Positions 9,185 through 16,845 of a stretch of DNA of 64,000 nt are shown in pieces. Origin of the DNA: Psychrobacillus sp. NEAU-3TGS (GTDB lineage Bacteria; Bacillota; Bacilli; Bacillales_A; Planococcaceae); the NCBI RefSeq assembly GCF_029955155.1, contig NZ_JAPNOZ010000012.1:1123753-1187752 (forward strand), in the 5' to 3' direction. Within the stretch, counting starts at the first letter, position 1, and the number at the start of each line of letters is the position of its first letter. Made by a program: the position numbers and the translations under genes. The notes under the pieces were generated by a model. That model was not told where the DNA came from. It did not search any database and was given only the letters and a program-made list of their open reading frames with translations.

Positions 9185-9493
9185 TTATCTAATGCCAAGA
9201 GCGATTTTTGCGTATCTTGACATGTTTTCTCTCGACCATGGTGGGTTGAAGACAATGTTTACTTCTGTTTCTTTTACTTCTGGTAATTCACCAAGCGCTG
9301 TTTTGACTTGATCTACAATCATCGGACCCATTGGGCAGCCGATAGAAGTTAGCGTCATTGTAACGTTTGCTGTACCTTCTTCTGTCAAATCTACATCATA
9401 TACTAAACCTAAATTGACAATATCAACGCCCAACTCAGGGTCAATTACATTTTCTAGGGCAGCCATCATGCTGTCTTTCATATCTTGATCCAT
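9185..9493 (-). CDS. yitW: MIP18/DUF59 family iron-sulfur assembly protein (YitW-like)
   Basis: 102 residues, a single DUF59 domain. The motif VIDPELGVDIVNLGL opens it and the conserved TSIGCPMGP carries the single reactive cysteine. Relatives (SufT, PaaD, the MIP18 core) help mature iron-sulfur proteins in the cytoplasm; the exact client is not visible. The ATG at 9493 is preferred over one at 9535 because AAAGGAGGA lies 6 bases before it. It sits 48 bases after yitV on the same strand, and the yitU-yitV-yitW neighbourhood is the same as in B. subtilis. Confidence 0.85.
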   Translation of the reverse strand: MDQDMKDSMMAALENVIDPELGVDIVNLGLVYDVDLTEEGTANVTMTLTSIGCPMGPMIVDQVKTALGELPEVKETEVNIVFNPPWSRENMSRYAKIALGIR

Positions 9494-9541
9494 TTGAAAT
9501 CCTCCTTTATCACTTTCATTCATCATAACAAACAAGTGTAC

Positions 9542-10300
9542 TTATGCCAAACTGTTTGCAAGCCATTTTGTTGCGGCTAGCATTCCTTTGCGTGATACCG
9601 CATGTCCTGCTGATTTTTCTCTGACAAATTCAATCGTTTGGTCACCATACTTTTCTTCAAAAGTTTTAATGAATTGTGCAGTAGGTGCAAAAGGTACAAC
9701 TGGATCTTTCTCTCCGTGCCAGAAAAACAGCGACTTGCCACTTAGTTTTTCCATTTGATTTGTTGCGTCAAATCTAGATAAAGTATCAAGCATATCTTTT
9801 CTTTCTTCTGCATTTAATGGTATTTGAAAGCCTTTTTCCTCCACTTGTGCCATCTGTGCTTTTGCAAGCTCTACATAACCCGGCGTTCCCATTAAGATAA
9901 CCGCAGCATCTATCCTAGGATAAGTAGTTAAGCAACCAAGCGTTGTGATCCCACCCATAGATGTTCCTGCAATCCCGATTTTCTGGTTGCTTAAATAGCC
10001 TCGTTTTTGTAATTCTTTCTGTAATATACCGACTTCCTCTATAGAAGTTAATACCGTTTCCCAAAAACGCAGGCTAATCTCGACCTGGTCTAATTGTTCA
10101 TCGCGTTCCCCGTGTAAGTGGGCATCCGGTAAAATGACACGACATCCATCATGCACTAATTGATATGCGTAGTGGAGATTATGCTCTTTTGCGCTTTCAA
10201 AACCGTGTAGAAAAAGGACGATTGGTGCGTTATTTTGCGTTTCTTCATGATAAATATGTAATAAAGGAATATTACTCCAGCATTCTTGTTGTACAATCAT
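9542..10300 (-). CDS. yitV: Alpha/beta-hydrolase family esterase (YitV-like)
   Basis: 252 residues, alpha/beta-hydrolase fold without signal peptide, so cytoplasmic. The nucleophile elbow is GTSMGG (Ser near residue 113), the acid is probably in GEKDPVVP near 197 and the catalytic His in SAGHAVS near 231. The N-terminal VLFLHGFE supplies the oxyanion region. Substrate is unknown; B. subtilis YitV is annotated only as a putative hydrolase. The ATG at 10300 has GGGGGAAG upstream. It is co-directional with yitW and divergent from yitU. Confidence 0.82.
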   Translation of the reverse strand: MIVQQECWSNIPLLHIYHEETQNNAPIVLFLHGFESAKEHNLHYAYQLVHDGCRVILPDAHLHGERDEQLDQVEISLRFWETVLTSIEEVGILQKELQKRGYLSNQKIGIAGTSMGGITTLGCLTTYPRIDAAVILMGTPGYVELAKAQMAQVEEKGFQIPLNAEERKDMLDTLSRFDATNQMEKLSGKSLFFWHGEKDPVVPFAPTAQFIKTFEEKYGDQTIEFVREKSAGHAVSRKGMLAATKWLANSLA

Positions 10301-10437
10301 TTACTTCCCCCACCTTTTTGGATATATTATTATTCTAACAAAGCATTTCAAAATTTACAAAAAGCATAAACTATACATTTTGACCTTCTTCTGTGAACAC
10401 GATACACTTTATATAAGAATAGAAGGGAGTTTTTCAA

Positions 10438-11259
10438 TTGCAACGTCATTTAATAGTATTAGATTTAGATGGAACTTTATTGACAGATGAAAAGGTTATT
10501 TCAAACAAAACGAAAAATACACTTCTTCAAGCAAAAGAAGAAGGCCATGAAGTCATGATTGCAACTGGAAGACCGTACAGATCGAGTGAAATGTATTATA
10601 AAGAGCTTGGTTTAAATACACCAATCGTCAATTTTAACGGAGCATTTGTACATCATCCAATGAATAAGTCATGGCAAACTGTACATAAACCGATTGAGTT
10701 GAATGTTGTAAAAGAAGTAGTGGAGGCTGTAGAAAGCTATTCCATTAAAAACATGCTTGCAGAAGTGCTAGATGATGTCTACTTACATTATCACGACGAA
10801 CAGATGATGTCTGCATTTGCATTAGGCAATCCTAACATTACGACCGGTGATTTACGTACTATTTTACAAAAAGATCCTACGAGTTTACTTATCCATGCAG
10901 AGGAAGACTCGGTCGACCTAGTTCGCAAGCATCTACGCGATGTCCATGCAGAAGTGATCGATCATCGTAGATGGGGAGCTCCATGGGATGTGATTGAAAT
11001 TGTTCGTCACGGCTTAAACAAAGCAGTTGGGTTATCTCATGTTTCCGCTTATTTGGATATACCGCAAGAACGAATCATTGCTTTCGGTGATGAAGATAAT
11101 GATTTAGAAATGATTGAATATGCTGGAGTTGGGGTTGCGATGGGTAATGCCATCAAACCATTGCAAAATATCGCAAATGAAATAACGAAAACAAACAATG
11201 AAGACGGGATTGCTGACTTCTTAATAGAAAGATTAAAATTAAAGCAAATAGCTTTTTAG
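10438..11259 (+). CDS. yitU: Cof-type HAD phosphatase (YitU-like)
   Basis: 273 residues of the Cof/HAD-IIB group. Motif I is DLDGTLL at the N-terminus, the lysine motif is in HGLNKAVGL and motif III is GDEDNDLEMI. Such enzymes dephosphorylate small sugar or nucleotide phosphates; in B. subtilis YitU has been linked to the riboflavin-precursor phosphatase group, which I cannot confirm here. It starts with TTG at 10438, with GAAGGGAG 8 bases before it. It is followed by yitS after 13 bases, so the two are co-transcribed. Confidence 0.88.
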   Translation: MQRHLIVLDLDGTLLTDEKVISNKTKNTLLQAKEEGHEVMIATGRPYRSSEMYYKELGLNTPIVNFNGAFVHHPMNKSWQTVHKPIELNVVKEVVEAVESYSIKNMLAEVLDDVYLHYHDEQMMSAFALGNPNITTGDLRTILQKDPTSLLIHAEEDSVDLVRKHLRDVHAEVIDHRRWGAPWDVIEIVRHGLNKAVGLSHVSAYLDIPQERIIAFGDEDNDLEMIEYAGVGVAMGNAIKPLQNIANEITKTNNEDGIADFLIERLKLKQIAF

Positions 11260-11272
11260 AGGGGGATAAAAG

Positions 11273-12124
11273 ATGAAATTATTTGCAGATAGTGCTTGCG
11301 ACTTACCTAAATCTTTTTATGCAGAACATCTTGTGGAATTGTTTCCACTTCGAGTTCATATAGGTGAGCAAGAATACGAGGACGTTATTGGAATCGATTC
11401 GAAACAAGTGTATGAAGAAATTCGGAAAGGAGCCCATCCAAAAACTTCTCAAGCTTCACCAGAAAACTTTTTACGAGTGTTTGAAGAATTAGCAAAATCT
11501 GGAGAAGAAGGATTGTATGTCGCCTTTTCATCCGCACTTTCTGGAACGTATAGCACAGCGGTTATGATGCGAGAACAGGTGATGGAGACATATCCCGATT
11601 TAAAGTTAACCATTATTGACTCTAAATGTGCATCTCTAGGTTATGGCCTGCTGGTACAAGAGGCAGCTCGTTTAAAAGAACAGGGTTTGAATTTACAAAC
11701 GATCGAAGAAAAAATTAGATTTCAAGCGGAGCATATGGAGCACCTATTCACCGTAGAAGATTTAGACTATTTAGCACAAGGCGGAAGAGTTTCTAAAGCT
11801 AGCGCTTTTATCGGTGGATTGCTTAACATCAAACCCCTTCTTCATGTGGAAGATGGTAAACTAGTGCCTATTGAAAAAATTCGCGGGCGTAAAAAAGTAA
11901 TCAAGCGCATGATTGAAGTGATGGAAGAACGCGGTGAACGTTTAGATGAACAAGTTGTTGCGATCAGTCATGGAGATGACGAGGAAACAGCCCTTGCCCT
12001 AAAACAAATGATTGAAGAAAAGTTCAACCCGAAAAGTATTGAAATTTATCTGATTGGGTCCACGATTGCTGCACATACGGGACCTGGCACATTGGCATTA
12101 TTCTTCTTAAACAAATTAGATTAA
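11273..12124 (+). CDS. yitS: DegV family fatty-acid-binding protein (YitS-like)
   Basis: 283 residues, whole-length DegV domain. The signature DSACDLP is at residues 6-12 and the ligand pocket motif QASPENF near 61. DegV/FakB proteins hold a fatty acid for phosphorylation by FakA; which fatty acid is not readable. The ATG at 11273 has GAGGGGGA before it. Second gene of the yitU-yitS pair, followed by a strong hairpin. Confidence 0.88.
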   Translation: MKLFADSACDLPKSFYAEHLVELFPLRVHIGEQEYEDVIGIDSKQVYEEIRKGAHPKTSQASPENFLRVFEELAKSGEEGLYVAFSSALSGTYSTAVMMREQVMETYPDLKLTIIDSKCASLGYGLLVQEAARLKEQGLNLQTIEEKIRFQAEHMEHLFTVEDLDYLAQGGRVSKASAFIGGLLNIKPLLHVEDGKLVPIEKIRGRKKVIKRMIEVMEERGERLDEQVVAISHGDDEETALALKQMIEEKFNPKSIEIYLIGSTIAAHTGPGTLALFFLNKLD

Positions 12125-12138
12125 GAGAGCGAATTTAT

Positions 12139-12188
12139 AAAAAAACTGCTGTCTATGTCCACGCAAATGTACTTAGGCAGCAGTTTTT
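12139..12188. terminator. Bidirectional terminator between yitS and the GH13-like gene
   Basis: Stem AAAAACTGCTG / CAGCAGTTTTT (12141-12151 with 12178-12188), extended inward with a few imperfect pairs. T-runs occur on both strands. Confidence 0.85.
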
Positions 12189-12190
12189 AT

Positions 12191-13627
12191 TTATTTCTTA
12201 TTCGTTTGTTCATTTTTTCGTTGCTTACCTTTTTTCCATACGATTACTAAAAAGGCAAGGAACAATATATACGATAATGCCATTGCGAAAATATATGATT
12301 TGTTTAACCCTTTACGATCGGTTATTTGATAGACTTCTACGATTTCCCGATCAAGTACTAATCTGTATTCCCCATTATCATCTGCACGAACAATATCGGA
12401 TTCGAATAAGCCATGAAGCTCTTTGTTTTCACCAACGATATCCTTTGTTAAGTCAATTCGCTTTGTTTGGCTCGTATTATTAATAACAACAATAAATTGT
12501 TCGTCGTCTGAATAACGTTTATACACTATATAGCCATTTTCATTTTCTAACAGTTCTATTTTTCCAGTGCGCATTGTTTCCGATTTATTGCGAATGGAGT
12601 TAATGTCTTTAATATACTCAATCAACTCTTCATCTACACGGAAGTTCATGACTTGGTGACTTTCCTGTGCATTTTGTCCATTCATTGCAATTTCCGTACC
12701 ATATGTCATATATGGTACTCCGGGCATCGTTAACATTGCGCCAAGCGCTGTTTTTATACGAGTAGGTGGGAACATATTTTCCAGCGCACTATAGTAAGTA
12801 AATCTTTCCGTATGTAAATCATCGATCAAAAGTAAGTCATTATAATTGGTGGACACAATATTTTCTGTTGGTAAATCTGTATTTTTAAAAGCATTTCGTA
12901 AATTTACCTGTAATTCTTCAGAATAGTTGACGTCAAAATTTGCATCCGATTCCTCTAGTGCAATCACATACATTGGATCTCGTACTTCTTTTACACTTGT
13001 AATTATTTCGTTAATAAATGAGGTTGGAGCACCGTTTAATTCGGACAATTTTATACCATCAACCCCATATGTATTTGTAAATTCGACCAATGTATTGATG
13101 AGTGCTTGTTGTACTTCTGCATTTTCCAAATCTAATGTCAAAACATCATTGTCAGTGCTTAGAATCCAGTCTGTTTCTGCATTCCAAATATGGTTTAAGC
13201 TATAATTGTTTAGCGGAAATTCAATCATAATCTTTAAATGATGTTTATGTGCTTCATTGATTAGTTGTTGGAATTCTTCAGGTGTTCCGAAACGTTTTTC
13301 TAGTGCATTAAAATCCAATACTCGTTTACCATCATAGGTTTCTGTGGCGAATACAGGTCCAATGGAAATAGTTGTAAAACCCATATCTTTAATATGGTCC
13401 ATTTTTTCGATAATTCCTAAAAAGTCGCCACCAGCAAATGCATTCGGATCTTTTGCATTTACATCATAGTCATTGGTAATTACTTTATTGAAATAACGAT
13501 CAACATATAAATCATAGATACTTTCATTTTGAATAGAAGCATCTGCTTCGGCATTTGTTGGCTGTGTCGATGTAATCCACAGTCCACTCAACACTAATCC
13601 GGTCATTAGCCATTTGTTAAATTTCAA
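12191..13627 (-). CDS. Membrane-anchored GH13 (alpha-amylase-like) protein, probably catalytically dead
   Basis: 478 residues: signal peptide (1-27), GH13 barrel (about 35-360), C-terminal beta domain, then one transmembrane helix near 445-464 and a Lys-rich cytoplasmic tail, so the domain faces outside. GH13 landmarks are present: FGTPEEF, YGVDGIKL, MPGVPYMTYGTE. However the catalytic positions are changed. GIKLSELNG has Ser where GFRLD carries the nucleophile, and LIDDLHTERF has lost the NHD of region IV; region I reads EFPLNN instead of DVVxNH. A Glu remains in IALEESD. I infer a binding or structural role rather than starch hydrolysis. The ATG at 13627 follows GAGGATTTAC-type sequence. 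It is monocistronic. Confidence 0.8.
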   Translation of the reverse strand: MKFNKWLMTGLVLSGLWITSTQPTNAEADASIQNESIYDLYVDRYFNKVITNDYDVNAKDPNAFAGGDFLGIIEKMDHIKDMGFTTISIGPVFATETYDGKRVLDFNALEKRFGTPEEFQQLINEAHKHHLKIMIEFPLNNYSLNHIWNAETDWILSTDNDVLTLDLENAEVQQALINTLVEFTNTYGVDGIKLSELNGAPTSFINEIITSVKEVRDPMYVIALEESDANFDVNYSEELQVNLRNAFKNTDLPTENIVSTNYNDLLLIDDLHTERFTYYSALENMFPPTRIKTALGAMLTMPGVPYMTYGTEIAMNGQNAQESHQVMNFRVDEELIEYIKDINSIRNKSETMRTGKIELLENENGYIVYKRYSDDEQFIVVINNTSQTKRIDLTKDIVGENKELHGLFESDIVRADDNGEYRLVLDREIVEVYQITDRKGLNKSYIFAMALSYILFLAFLVIVWKKGKQRKNEQTNKK

Positions 13628-13797
13628 GGTAAATCCTCCTCTATCTAGGAAAGAGCATATTTATAGATAAAAACATATCACAGTTATTTTATCAAAGCTT
13701 ATTCGTAATCGCTATCGTTTCAGCACGAAAGCCCCAAAAACAGCCGATAATTCGTCCAAACTGTGACATAGCCTAGAATTATTCCAGTAATTTTTCG

Positions 13798-13839
13798 TTA
13801 GTTGGAAAAAAGCGAACTTAAGTTGGAAAAGCAATAATC
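13798..13839 (+). repeat. Two 21-bp units with AGTTGGAAAA core
   Basis: TTAGTTGGAAAA at 13798 and TAAGTTGGAAAA at 13819, exactly 21 bases apart, with differing second halves. Same periodicity as the larger arrays at 8983 and 26687. The rest of the gap (13628-13797) shows no further feature. Confidence 0.4.
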
Positions 13840-13846
13840 ATAACAA

Positions 13847-13871
13847 AAACCACCAATCATTTTGGTGGTTT
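13847..13871. terminator. Hairpin after the small ORF / yisL
   Basis: Ten-base perfect stem AAACCACCAA / TTGGTGGTTT with a 5-base loop. The stop codon of the small ORF lies in the loop. The trailing T-run is short. Confidence 0.6.
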
Positions 13872-14003
13872 TGTGTTATGGAGAATATGATGATGTAAAT
13901 CTTCTTCATCCAATGATTCCGCTTGTACTCGGGAAATCTTGTAGGAAGCAGCAATAAAAATAATCATCAATACAACGACAAAAATCAAAAAGGATATTCC
14001 CAT
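13857..14003 (-). CDS. Possible small single-span membrane protein (48 aa)
   Basis: The minus strand reads an ATG at 14003 followed by 48 codons: a strongly hydrophobic N-terminal helix (residues 4-20), then a polar tail with EEDLHHH and a Lys-Pro-Pro end. It begins 7 bases after the yisL stop and ends inside a hairpin loop, so it could be the last gene of a yisL operon. No clear ribosome-binding site precedes it, which lowers confidence; coupling to yisL termination is possible. I do not recognise the family. Confidence 0.4.
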   Translation of the reverse strand: MGISFLIFVVVLMIIFIAASYKISRVQAESLDEEDLHHHILHNTKPPK

Positions 14004-14010
14004 CGTTCGC

Positions 14011-14373
14011 TTACGCTAAAAAGTTGATGTTCATTGGTAATTTGAAGCCTAGGAAAAGTGTAATGAAGAAGAAAACGAAAAATAATACGACAAATGTTGT
14101 AAATGGTTTTCCTTTTTTCTTTTTCACTAAAGACATTTCCATCATTCCGATGACTAAAATTCCAGCTAAGAATTTGAGTCCATACAACATGCCTTGACCG
14201 TAGTCCATACCTTTCATAAATAACGCAATTCCAGTGATAATGATCAAAATATAAAATAAGCGTAAAATCATGTGCACCACTTTTGGATTTTTAATTGCTA
14301 ATGCTACTAAAAATAGGATGATCGCAATTACCCAAGTTGTAATGTGTAAATGTGGTGATGCTAAAAATTCCAT
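14011..14373 (-). CDS. yisL: YisL family (DUF1516) membrane protein
   Basis: 120 residues with four hydrophobic helices (about 10-28, 36-56, 66-84 and 98-116) and a basic KKKKGK loop before the last one. It resembles the DUF1516/YisL family found next to yisK in Bacillus, function unknown. The ATG at 14373 is chosen because GAGGTGAAA sits just upstream; the frame stays open for 19 further codons without such a site. Downstream of yisK on the same strand, separated from it by 320 bases of repeats. Confidence 0.8.
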   Translation of the reverse strand: MEFLASPHLHITTWVIAIILFLVALAIKNPKVVHMILRLFYILIIITGIALFMKGMDYGQGMLYGLKFLAGILVIGMMEMSLVKKKKGKPFTTFVVLFFVFFFITLFLGFKLPMNINFLA

Positions 14374-14414
14374 TTGTTTCACCTCGATAATTTTATCAAA
14401 TTCGCCTTGGCGTA

Positions 14415-14540
14415 TTTGCTTCCGCTTCACTTTGTTCAGCTCCGCAGGAAAAACATTGCTTCCGCTTCACTTTGTTCAGCTCCGCAGGAAAAACATTGCT
14501 TCCGCTTCACTTTGTACAGCTCCGCAGGAAAAATATTGCT
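14415..14540. repeat. Three-copy 40-bp tandem repeat
   Basis: The sequence TCCGCTTCACTTTG begins at 14421, 14461 and 14501, a 40-base period. The first two copies are identical over the whole unit and the third differs at two positions (TTCAGC to TACAGC, and AACATTG to AATATTG). Each unit contains CTCCGCAGGAAAAA. It lies between yisL and yisK. Confidence 0.9.
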
Positions 14541-14665
14541 CCTGCGTAAAACTCGTCGCAGAAAACAGTGCGTCCAAGTTTTTATCGTGTTTGCACAATA
14601 AAAACCTGTGACATCCGCCGGGGCTTAACTTCATTCAGTTTTTTTCCAACCGCGTGAAGTTCACC
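14540..14665 (-). repeat. Intergenic repeat element with internal hairpin
   Basis: GC-rich stretch adjoining the tandem repeats. It contains TGCTCCTGCG...CTCGTCGCAG, the same module as in the large elements of the ilv-leu operon. A 14-base stem with two wobble pairs (14576-14589 with 14594-14607) encloses a 4-base loop. Similar GCCCCGGCGGATG-containing sequences are familiar from other Bacillales intergenic regions. No gene is visible here. Confidence 0.6.
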
Positions 14666-14693
14666 TATATATCTTACCATCAAATGAAATATT

Positions 14694-15590
14694 TTACTCG
14701 AATTTGTTCACTAAAGTACCGATTCCTTCAATAGAAACTTTCACAATATCGCCTGAATTTAAAAACTTAGGCGGATTAAATCCTTTTCCAACCCCAGCAG
14801 GAGTACCTGTTAGGATGACATCTCCAGGCTCTAAAGTAACGGATTTAGAAATTTCCTCAATGATTTGCTCGACCGAGTATACCATGTCGGAAGTTTTACC
14901 ATCTTGGCGGATCTCATCATTTACCTTTGTTACGATGGAAAGCTCCTGTGGATTAGGTAACTCATCTTTAGTCACAATATATGGTCCCATTGGGCATGAG
15001 CCTTCTAGGCTTTTCCCTAAGAAAAACTGTTGATGCTTTTTTTGCAAATCTCTTGCAGTTAAATCATTTGCAATCGTGTATCCGAACACATAATCATATG
15101 CAAGTTTAGAGGGAATGTCTTTTCCCTTTTTACCTATTACAATCGCTAGCTCCCCTTCATAATCATATGAATCTGTCTTATCGGCATGAATGGAAAGCGT
15201 TTGTTCATCAGCTGCAATGGAAGTTGATGACTTTGTAAAAACGACAAAATCATTCGCCACTCCGCCCATTTCTTTTGCATGCTCCGCATAGTTTCTTCCA
15301 ATGGCCATTATATTTTTTGGTGTACGAGGTATTGGAGATAACCACTCGATTTCCGTAAATTGTTTTTTGAAATCATTTGCATTTTCCTCTTTTAAGGCAG
15401 CTTCTACTAGTTTGCGAGTTTGTTCAATAAAATCCATTCCTAATGCGACACCTTCTACAATAGTAGCAGGAAAATCAGGAAGCACTTGGAGCGTCTCTTG
15501 GATGCTTAATACATCCCACACTGCCTCTTCTTTTTTTACTTTTGGTCCGAAGTAAATTTTATCATTCAAACGGTATGATAATAGTTTCAT
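14694..15590 (-). CDS. yisK: Fumarylacetoacetate hydrolase family protein (YisK-like)
   Basis: 298 residues with an N-terminal extension (1-95) and an FAH domain (about 96-298). The metal-binding acidic residues are visible in DYEGELAIVIGK, and the family signatures GYTIANDLTARDLQ, KSLEGSCPMGPYI and GDVILTGTPAGVG follow in order. In B. subtilis YisK is a cytoplasmic oxaloacetate decarboxylase-like protein that associates with Mbl; only the fold can be asserted here. The start ATG at 15590 has AGAGGAGTG upstream. Confidence 0.88.
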   Translation of the reverse strand: MKLLSYRLNDKIYFGPKVKKEEAVWDVLSIQETLQVLPDFPATIVEGVALGMDFIEQTRKLVEAALKEENANDFKKQFTEIEWLSPIPRTPKNIMAIGRNYAEHAKEMGGVANDFVVFTKSSTSIAADEQTLSIHADKTDSYDYEGELAIVIGKKGKDIPSKLAYDYVFGYTIANDLTARDLQKKHQQFFLGKSLEGSCPMGPYIVTKDELPNPQELSIVTKVNDEIRQDGKTSDMVYSVEQIIEEISKSVTLEPGDVILTGTPAGVGKGFNPPKFLNSGDIVKVSIEGIGTLVNKFE

Positions 15591-15663
15591 CGCTTTGACA
15601 CTCCTCTAAGTATTTTAATAGCTTTATCTTAGTCTATTACAAACTGGCTTTGTTTTCATCTTT

Positions 15664-16833
15664 TTACGACAAATTATTTCGATAAGTCAGTTTTCTCCAC
15701 AATACCTCTACAGGACCCTGTTTAAACTTCATAAACCAAACTTCTGCAAATACTAGCTGCAGTACATAAATACCTACCGCCATCCATGTTCCAGTTCTAA
15801 TATCCACTTTGCCATATAAGCCAAATCCATATGCATAAAAAATAGTCGTGGCGATAATCGACTGCATCAAATAGATTGTCATTGACATGCGACCAGCTTT
15901 AGCCACTGGGGATAGTAATTTTTGCATGAACGGGATAGTACAAACAAGCGCTAATATACCTGCATATGCGATAGCTTGAAGTGGTCCCCCAAATGTATCT
16001 TGCACAGTCATCGTAAGAACATTCGGCTCTGTAAGATAAGGCAGCCACTTAATAGCTGTTCCAGCTCCCAGTCCCACTATAATGGCAATTATCCAAAAGA
16101 CTTTCAAACTTCTTGCACGTTCGATTAACTTTAGCTTTGCTGCTGCTGCACCAAGCAATAAAAACGGCACAATCGTAAATAAAATCATCAGAACTACTAG
16201 TCCGTAGCCACTCATATAAATCCAGTCATTTAATCGTTGGGAGAAAATATCTCCCCATGAACCAAGAGAATAGGCCATAATAGATTTCTCTATCTCTTGA
16301 ATGCCAGTAAAAATAATTAAACTTTCAGGATCCAACTTCCCAAGAAAATACAATAATCCATTTAACAGCCCGTTAGGTAGTAAAAATAAAAGCGCACTTA
16401 TTAAAACTAACCAAATCGGCTTCAATCGAATCATTAATATTAAAACAAATCCTGCAATCGCATATGTGATTAAAATGTCCCCTGACCATATAAGAAAGGC
16501 ATGGATACAGCCGATCACAAGTAAAATGGTCAGTCTACGTACAGCTAGCTTCGTAAAGGACGTTCCTTTCTCTTGCGACTTCATAAACTGCATCGCAAGT
16601 CCGTATCCAAAAAGCATGGAAAACAGCGGATAAACGCTACCTTGCACAAAAATGTCGATCCACTTATGCGTTTCATAATCTCCCGGAACTTGAAACCAAG
16701 TATATGGATTTATATAAATATAGGGACTATGAAAAAACAGCATATTAACGACAAAAATCCCGAGTAGCGCAAATCCTCTCATCACATCAATCGATATTAC
16801 TCTCTCTTTCTCCCCTACTGGACGAATTAACAA
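15664..16833 (-). CDS. DUF418/YeiB family membrane protein
   Basis: 389 residues with about ten hydrophobic helices. The N-terminal ERVISIDVMRGFALLGIF is the hallmark of the heparan-alpha-glucosaminide-acetyltransferase-like/YeiB group, and the C-terminal DUF418 part contains the RTGTWMAVGIYVLQLVFAEVW-like helix region. Role unknown; an acyl transfer or a transport function is possible for the fold. It starts with TTG at 16833, 7 bases after AGGAGG. That ribosome-binding site overlaps the addA stop, so it is probably the third gene of an addB-addA operon. Confidence 0.75.
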   Translation of the reverse strand: MLIRPVGEKERVISIDVMRGFALLGIFVVNMLFFHSPYIYINPYTWFQVPGDYETHKWIDIFVQGSVYPLFSMLFGYGLAMQFMKSQEKGTSFTKLAVRRLTILLVIGCIHAFLIWSGDILITYAIAGFVLILMIRLKPIWLVLISALLFLLPNGLLNGLLYFLGKLDPESLIIFTGIQEIEKSIMAYSLGSWGDIFSQRLNDWIYMSGYGLVVLMILFTIVPFLLLGAAAAKLKLIERARSLKVFWIIAIIVGLGAGTAIKWLPYLTEPNVLTMTVQDTFGGPLQAIAYAGILALVCTIPFMQKLLSPVAKAGRMSMTIYLMQSIIATTIFYAYGFGLYGKVDIRTGTWMAVGIYVLQLVFAEVWFMKFKQGPVEVLWRKLTYRNNLS

Positions 16834-16845
16834 ACCTTTTTCCTC

